Source: Roseitalea sp. MMSF_3546
Lineage (GTDB): Bacteria; Pseudomonadota; Alphaproteobacteria; Rhizobiales; Rhizobiaceae
NCBI RefSeq assembly: GCF_030732865.1
Contig: NZ_JASHKB010000027.1
Location: forward strand, 1 to 51,639
Reading direction: 5' to 3'
DNA: 51,639 bases
The notes under the pieces are model-generated. The model saw only the letters and a program-made list of their open reading frames with translations. It did not search any database and was not told the origin of the DNA. This document shows positions 47,157-51,639 of the stretch, piece by piece (the stretch's first letter is position 1; each line of letters begins with the position of its first letter). The translations under genes were made by a program, and so were the position numbers.

Positions 47157-47290
47157 TCCCCCTCACCCAACTGCGGCTAAGGCTTTGCTGTGCAAAGCCA
47201 AGCCTCGTATCCTTCTCCCCGGCGGGGAGAAGAAGAACGCGTCGATGCCGGCGACTATTCCTTCTCCCCTCGGGGAGAAGGATACGAAGA
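47157..47290. repeat. Palindromic repeat, family B (hyuC-DUF559 gap)
   Basis: TCGTATCCTTCTCCCC at 47205-47220 pairs perfectly with GGGGAGAAGGATACGA at 47272-47287. Inner CTTCTCCCC/GGGGAGAAG palindromes also occur on each side. It fills most of the gap between hyuC and the DUF559 gene. Confidence 0.87.
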
Positions 47291-47311
47291 CACAATGAGC
47301 GGAGCGAATTG

Positions 47312-47794
47312 ATGTCGAAGTTGGATGAGGGGGCATATGCGCCCAAACCAAGTCCGCACACCAAAACCTTCGCCCGTGCCATGCGCGCCGCACCGACGGA
47401 TGCCGAGCATCTGCTGTGGTTCGAGCTTCGCAACCGGCACCTGAACGGCTATCGCTTCAGCCGGCAGGTTCGCATCGGCCCCTTCATCGCCGATTTTGCG
47501 TGTCGTGCAAGGAAGTTGGTTGTCGAGCTTGATGGCAGTCAGCATGCTGGCAGCATCCATGATGAGAGGCGAACACGCAGCCCGAAATCGCGTGGATATG
47601 CTGTCCTTCGCTTCTGGAACGATGAGGTCGTCTTCGAACGCGGTGCGGTGCTTGATACGATCCTTGCCGTGCTCGACGGCCGCATCCATTCCCCCTCACC
47701 CGGCCTGCGCTTTGCGCCGGCCGACCTCTCCCCGATGGGGAGAGGAGAGCAGGCCTTCGGCCGCCACGCCCCAAGATCCGGGAGAAAGCCATGA
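47312..47794 (+). CDS. DUF559 Vsr-like endonuclease-domain protein
   Basis: The 160-residue product carries a DUF559 domain (about residues 18-122), related to very-short-patch-repair endonucleases. Seen are LRNRHLNGYRFSRQVRIGPF, D61 in FIADFACRARKLVVELDG (E72-x-D-G) and H78 in GSQHAG, then RGYAVLRFWNDEV. These are the residues expected for the Mg site. The role in cells is unknown. The last 35 or so residues are coded by a palindromic repeat. The ATG at 47312 has GGAG upstream. The stop overlaps the hydA start (ATGA), placing it inside the pyrimidine operon. Confidence 0.85.
   Translation: MSKLDEGAYAPKPSPHTKTFARAMRAAPTDAEHLLWFELRNRHLNGYRFSRQVRIGPFIADFACRARKLVVELDGSQHAGSIHDERRTRSPKSRGYAVLRFWNDEVVFERGAVLDTILAVLDGRIHSPSPGLRFAPADLSPMGRGEQAFGRHAPRSGRKP
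47688..47758. repeat. Palindromic repeat, family C (end of the DUF559 gene)
   Basis: GGCCTGC...GCAGGCC arms surround an inner CCTCTCCCCGATGGGGAGAGG palindrome. The element is read through as the C-terminal tail of the DUF559 protein, so the gene's end appears to have been made by the repeat. Confidence 0.75.
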
Positions 47795-49245
47795 CCACCA
47801 CCATCATCAAGAACGGCACCATCGTCACAGCCGATCTGACCTACAAGGCGGACGTGAAGATCGAGGACGGGGTGATCGCCGAGATCGGGCCGAACCTGTC
47901 GGGCGGGGAGGAACTGGACGCGACGGGCTGTTACGTCATGCCCGGCGGCATTGATCCGCACGTGCATCTGGAAATGCCGTTCATGGGCACCTATTCGACC
48001 GACGATTTCGAATCGGGCACGCGCGCGGCGCTGTCGGGCGGCACCACCATGGTGGTCGATTTCTGCCTGCCCAACCCCGAACAGTCGCTGCTCGACGCGA
48101 TCCAGCGCTGGGACAACAAGTCGACGCGCGCCCATTGCGACTATTCCTACCACATGGCGATCACCTGGTGGGGCGAGCAGGTGTTCAACGAGATGCCCGA
48201 GGTGGTGAACCGGGGCATCAACACCTTCAAGCACTTCATGGCCTACAAGGGCGCGCTGATGGTCAATGATGACGAGATGTTCGCCTCGTTTCAGCGCTGC
48301 AAGGAGATCGGCGCGGTCCCGCTGGTCCATGCCGAAAACGGCGATGTCGTCGCCGACCTTCAGCGCAAGCTGATGGAAGAGGGCAACAATGGGCCGGAAG
48401 GCCATGCCTATTCGCGCCCGCCCGAGGTCGAGGGCGAGGCGACCAACCGTGCCATCATGATCGCCGACATGGCCGGCGTGCCGCTTTATGTCGTCCATAC
48501 CTCCTGCGAGCAGGCGCACGAGGCGATCCGCCGGGCCCGCCAGAAGGGCATGCGGGTGTGGGGCGAGCCGCTGATCCAGCACCTGACGCTCGACGAGAGC
48601 GAATATTTCGACAAGGACTGGGACCATTCGGCGCGGCGCGTGATGAGCCCGCCCTTCCGCAACAAGGCGCACCAGGATTCGCTGTGGGCCGGGCTGCAGG
48701 CCGGTTCGCTGTCGGTGGTCGCGACCGACCATTGCGCGTTTTCCACCGAGCAGAAGCGCACCGGCGTGGGCGATTTCACCAAGATTCCGAACGGCACGGG
48801 CGGGCTCGAGGACCGGCTGCCGATGCTGTGGACCCATGGCGTGAGCACCGGCCGGCTGACCATGAACGAGTTCGTCGCCGTCACCGCGACCAACATCGCC
48901 AAGATCCTGAACATCTATCCGAAAAAGGGCGCGATCCTGGTCGGTTCGGACGCCGACATCGTCGTGTGGGACCCGAACAAGGAAAAGACGATCAGCGCAT
49001 CCACGCAGCAATCGGCGATCGACTACAACGTCTTCGAGGGCAAGCATGTGAAAGGCCTGCCGCGCTTCACCCTGACGCGCGGGCGCGTTGCCGTGCACGA
49101 TGGCGAAGTGCGGGGCGAGGAAGGCCACGGCCAGTTCGTCGAGCGCCCGGCCAACAATCCGGTCAACCGGGCGCTGTCGACCTGGAAGGAGCTGACGGCT
49201 CCCAGAAAGGTCGAACGCACCGGCATTCCGGCGAGCGGGGTGTGA
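47791..49245 (+). CDS. hydA: Dihydropyrimidinase
   Basis: The 484-residue amidohydrolase opens dihydrouracil and dihydrothymine to N-carbamoyl-beta-amino acids. The metal residues are visible: H57 and H59 in GGIDPHVHLEMPF, the carboxylated lysine K153 in MAYKGAL, histidines in LVHAENGD and YVVHTSCEQ, and an aspartate in ATDHCAF. The length matches bacterial dihydropyrimidinases. The ATG overlaps the DUF559 stop. The pathway order HydA, HyuC, MmsA agrees with RutR control. Dihydropyrimidine dehydrogenase genes are not in the window. Confidence 0.96.
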   Translation: MTTTIIKNGTIVTADLTYKADVKIEDGVIAEIGPNLSGGEELDATGCYVMPGGIDPHVHLEMPFMGTYSTDDFESGTRAALSGGTTMVVDFCLPNPEQSLLDAIQRWDNKSTRAHCDYSYHMAITWWGEQVFNEMPEVVNRGINTFKHFMAYKGALMVNDDEMFASFQRCKEIGAVPLVHAENGDVVADLQRKLMEEGNNGPEGHAYSRPPEVEGEATNRAIMIADMAGVPLYVVHTSCEQAHEAIRRARQKGMRVWGEPLIQHLTLDESEYFDKDWDHSARRVMSPPFRNKAHQDSLWAGLQAGSLSVVATDHCAFSTEQKRTGVGDFTKIPNGTGGLEDRLPMLWTHGVSTGRLTMNEFVAVTATNIAKILNIYPKKGAILVGSDADIVVWDPNKEKTISASTQQSAIDYNVFEGKHVKGLPRFTLTRGRVAVHDGEVRGEEGHGQFVERPANNPVNRALSTWKELTAPRKVERTGIPASGV

Positions 49246-49260
49246 CGGCTGTGAACCGGT

Positions 49261-49383
49261 ACCCCCCTGTGTCCCTTCGGGACATCTCCCCCACATGGAG
49301 GGAGAGGAGGCGCCGAGCGCGACCCCAGGCCCCCGCTCTCCCCCCTTGTGGGGGAGATGTCGGCGAAGCCGACAGAGGGGGGT
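49261..49383. repeat. Palindromic repeat, family D (upstream of the ABC ATPase gene)
   Basis: The arms ACCCCCCTGT...ACATCTCCCCCA (from 49261) and TGGGGGAGATGT...ACAGAGGGGGGT (to 49383) are inverted copies. The element occupies nearly all of the 148-bp gap between hydA and the ATPase gene and should fold into a long stem. Confidence 0.86.
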
Positions 49384-49393
49384 GCTGACGACG

Positions 49394-50191
49394 ATGCTCT
49401 CCCCGTCGCCCCAATCGGAAACGGTCATCGCCGCCGACAATCTCGATCTGACCTTCCAGACCGGCGATGGCCCTGTCCACGCCCTGTCGGACATCACGCT
49501 CGACATCGCCAAGGGCGAGTTCGTCTCGCTGATCGGGCCGTCGGGCTGCGGCAAGACCACGCTCTTGCGCGTCATCGCCGATCTCGAGCACCCCACGGGC
49601 GGCACGATAACCGTCAACGGGCTGAGCCCGCACGAAGCGCGCCTCAAGCGCGCCTATGGCTATGTGTTCCAGGCGGCCGCGCTGTTCCCGTGGCGGACGA
49701 TCGCCGACAATGTGGCGCTGCCGCTCGAAGTGATGGGGCTGTCGGGCGCCGAGCGCGCAAAGCGCGTTGCCGAAAACCTCGAACTGGTCGATCTGGCCGG
49801 GTTCGAGAAGAAGTTTCCATGGCAATTGTCAGGCGGCATGCAGCAACGCGCCTCGATCGCCCGTGCGCTGGCCGTGCAGCCGGACATGTTGCTGATGGAC
49901 GAGCCGTTCGGCGCGCTCGACGAGATCGTGCGCGATCACCTGAACGTGCAGCTTCTCAAGCTTTGGGCGCGCACCGACAAGACCATCGTCTTCGTCACGC
50001 ACTCGATTCCCGAGGCGGTGTATCTTTCGACGCGCATCGTCGTGATGAGCCCGCGCCCGGGGCGGATCCACGAGGTCATCGATTGCGATCTGGGGGAAGA
50101 CAGGCCGCTCGACATCCGCGAGGACCCGAAATTCTTGGAGATCGCGCACCGGGTGCGCGAGGGGCTGAAGGCGGGCCACGCCTATGACTGA
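49394..50191 (+). CDS. ABC transporter ATP-binding protein (nitrate/taurine/pyrimidine type)
   Basis: The 265-residue ATPase belongs to the SsuB/TauB/ThiZ-like group. Walker A is GPSGCGKTT, the Q-loop is YVFQAAALFPWRT, the signature LSGGMQQR, Walker B MLLMDEPFGALDE, and the switch histidine lies in VTHSIPEAV. With the permease at 50696 it would form an importer, perhaps for pyrimidines or hydantoins, given the operon. The substrate is not shown by the sequence. The ATG at 49394 is the first after the palindromic repeat. Confidence 0.92.
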   Translation: MLSPSPQSETVIAADNLDLTFQTGDGPVHALSDITLDIAKGEFVSLIGPSGCGKTTLLRVIADLEHPTGGTITVNGLSPHEARLKRAYGYVFQAAALFPWRTIADNVALPLEVMGLSGAERAKRVAENLELVDLAGFEKKFPWQLSGGMQQRASIARALAVQPDMLLMDEPFGALDEIVRDHLNVQLLKLWARTDKTIVFVTHSIPEAVYLSTRIVVMSPRPGRIHEVIDCDLGEDRPLDIREDPKFLEIAHRVREGLKAGHAYD

Positions 50192-50222
50192 GGCACTGGC
50201 CCGCGCATATCCCCGCACCGGA

Positions 50223-50468
50223 TCATTCGCCCGGCGCGTTGCTGGTGTGGGAGCGGCTCGAGGTGTCCATCAACGGCTTGAGCAGATAGATGCCGTAGAC
50301 GCCGGCGATGCCGACCAGAATGTAGATGATGGCGCTGAGCGCGGAAACCGTTCCGAGTTCGCCGCCAAAGATCAGGCGGACGAGATCGAGGCGGAAGAGC
50401 CCGACAAGGCCCCAGTTGATGGCGCCGACGATGATCAGGATCATCGCGGTTATGTTCAGTGCACGCAT
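50223..50468 (-). CDS. DUF378 small membrane protein
   Basis: The 81-residue product starts MRALNITAMILIIVGAINWG, followed by LVGLFRLDLVRLIFGG and a second span (ALSAIIYILVGIAGVYGIYL). This is the standard two-helix DUF378 pattern. The function is unknown. The ATG at 50468 has GGAGG 7 bases upstream. The gene lies antisense in the gap between the ATPase and permease genes of one transporter, so it interrupts the unit without breaking a frame. It needs its own promoter. Confidence 0.88.
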   Translation of the reverse strand: MRALNITAMILIIVGAINWGLVGLFRLDLVRLIFGGELGTVSALSAIIYILVGIAGVYGIYLLKPLMDTSSRSHTSNAPGE

Positions 50469-50695
50469 GAAATGCCTCCGTTTGATCTGACGCGGACGCG
50501 TGTGTTGGTGCGGTGCCGCGTCCTTGCCGACTTCAACGGGTTGGATGCCCGGTCGTTCCGGGGTTTTTCGGCACTCTTTGACACTGCGGCGATGTGGCGC
50601 CGGACGCACTGCGCCCCGGCCGTAGCCAGGTGCGGTCCGGCGGGCGTGCCTGTTGCGGAGATATCGGCAAAGTCGACGGCGCGGGGCATGGCCGC

Positions 50696-51574
50696 ATGAT
50701 CCGCGCGCGCCTCATCCCCATCGCCACCGTCGTCGCCGTGATCATCGGCGTGTGGTACCTGGCCGCGATGCTGCTGAACGCGCCGTTCGAATACAACCGC
50801 GCCGATCGATCCGGCGAGACGCTCACGCTGACCCAGGTCATCCCGCTGACGATGGCCCAGCAGCGTCCCGTGCTGCCGGCGCCGCACCAGGTGGCCGCCG
50901 AGATCTGGGACACGACGGCGATGAAACCCGTCACCTCCAAGCGCTCTCTGATCCATCACGCCTGGATCACGCTGTCGGCGACCCTGCTCGGCTTCGTTCT
51001 GGGCACTGCGCTCGGCATCGCGCTGGCGGTCGGCATCGTCCATTCGCGCGTGCTCGACAAGTCGATGATGCCGTGGATCATCACCTCGCAGACGATCCCG
51101 ATCCTGGCGCTGGCGCCGATGATCATCGTGGTCTTCAACTCGGTCGGCGTCACGGGGCTGCTGCCCAAGGCGCTGATCTCGACCTATCTGTCGTTCTTTC
51201 CCGTCGCGGTCGGCATGGTCAAGGGGCTGCGCTCGCCCGAGACCATGCATCTGGACCTGATGCGAACCTATTCGGCGAGCCGTGCCCAGACCTTCTTCAA
51301 GCTGCGCTGGCCCTCCTCCATGCCGTTCCTGTTCACCTCGATGAAGATCGGCATCGCCGCGAGCCTTGTCGGCGCGATCGTCGGCGAATTGCCGACCGGC
51401 GCTGTCGCCGGGCTCGGCGCAAGGCTGCTGGCCGGCTCCTATTACGGGCAGACCGTGCAGATCTGGTCGGCGCTGATCGTCGCGGCGATCATGGCCGGTC
51501 TCCTGGTCGGGCTGATCGGCTGGATCGGCGGCCGCGTGAACAAACGCATGGGCGTCCAGGAGGTGGCAGCCTAA
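50696..51574 (+). CDS. ABC transporter permease (SsuC/TauC family)
   Basis: The 292-residue membrane protein has an N-terminal span (LIPIATVVAVIIGVWYLAAM) and a binding-protein-dependent permease domain. The latter holds HAWITLSATLLGFVLGTALG, a long central TSQTIPILALAPMIIVVFNS and the EAA-like cytoplasmic loop near YSASRAQTFFKLRWPSSMP. It probably pairs with the ATPase at 49394. The ATG at 50696 was chosen because the span begins just after it. Up to 34 more codons are open upstream. Confidence 0.92.
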   Translation: MIRARLIPIATVVAVIIGVWYLAAMLLNAPFEYNRADRSGETLTLTQVIPLTMAQQRPVLPAPHQVAAEIWDTTAMKPVTSKRSLIHHAWITLSATLLGFVLGTALGIALAVGIVHSRVLDKSMMPWIITSQTIPILALAPMIIVVFNSVGVTGLLPKALISTYLSFFPVAVGMVKGLRSPETMHLDLMRTYSASRAQTFFKLRWPSSMPFLFTSMKIGIAASLVGAIVGELPTGAVAGLGARLLAGSYYGQTVQIWSALIVAAIMAGLLVGLIGWIGGRVNKRMGVQEVAA

Positions 51575-51639
51575 TGTTTGAGTCAAGCAGCATTTTTGAA
51601 GTTTGTCGCGTAGGGCGTCCGGTTGCTGACGATGGCCCA
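51574..51639 (+). CDS. Possible start of a further gene (partial)
   Basis: An ATG at 51574 overlaps the permease stop by one base. AGGAGG lies 11 bases upstream, and 22 codons are open to the window edge (MFESSSIFEVCRVGRPVADD...). The base composition turns more AT-rich here. It could be the next gene of the transporter operon or the edge of an inserted element. Too little is present to tell. Confidence 0.3.
   Translation, partial: MFESSSIFEVCRVGRPVADDGP

Overview
The window is high-GC DNA from a purple photosynthetic alphaproteobacterium. It carries a bacteriochlorophyll a / carotenoid photosynthesis gene cluster of the classical crtEF-bchCXYZ-pufQBALM type. Several traits point to the Hyphomicrobiales (Rhizobiales) side: palindromic mosaic repeats, a PuuE-UraD fusion, a RutR/HyuC/HydA pyrimidine locus and a ROK-controlled xylose operon. 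I cannot fix the genus from sequence alone. No rRNA, tRNA, CRISPR array, prophage or complete insertion sequence was seen.

Photosynthesis region (1-23.2 kb). The 3' end of hemA is followed by crtA-idi on the plus strand. These face a long minus-strand superoperon that reads crtE-crtF-bchC-bchX-bchY-bchZ-pufQ-pufB-pufA-pufL-pufM. It ends at an intrinsic terminator at 1692-1720. crtD-crtC diverge from crtE on the plus strand. A second minus-strand unit reads bchI-bchD-bchO-crtI-crtB and ends in a tiny single-span membrane protein gene. A soluble cytochrome c2 gene diverges from bchI, followed by a cobalamin-binding AerR/PpaA-like regulator. There is no pufC or pufX after pufM, so the soluble c2 is the likely electron donor to the reaction centre. 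PpsR/CrtJ boxes (TGT-N12-ACA) occur as pairs exactly 8 bp apart in front of bchC and between crtE and crtD. In both cases the pair covers a -35/-10 promoter. A single perfect box lies between bchI and cycA. Together the carotenoid genes (crtE, B, I, C, D, F, A) encode a spheroidene/spirilloxanthin route with an oxygen-dependent keto step.

Purine and acetate region (23.1-30.5 kb). Five genes take urate to glyoxylate and urea: puuD (membrane urate hydroxylase with a cytochrome c tail), uraH, a puuE-uraD fusion, alc and allA. They are followed by ackA and a MaoC-phosphotransacetylase gene.

Secreted/redox and xylose region (30.6-41.2 kb). This holds a di-haem peroxidase, a small unknown ORF and a secreted FG-GAP repeat protein translationally coupled to a ROK repressor. 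Divergent from the repressor is xylF-xylH-xylG-xylB-xylA, with an operator over the -35 box.

Pyrimidine region (41.3-51.6 kb). This holds gcdH, rutR and the divergent mmsA with a near-perfect RutR box. It continues with hyuC, hydA and an ABC transporter, and the last 66 bases may begin another gene. Two nuclease-like genes (a DUF6602-like gene in an AT-rich island, and a DUF559 gene) are embedded in this operon, and a DUF378 gene lies antisense inside the transporter pair. Palindromic mosaic repeats sit in most of the gaps.
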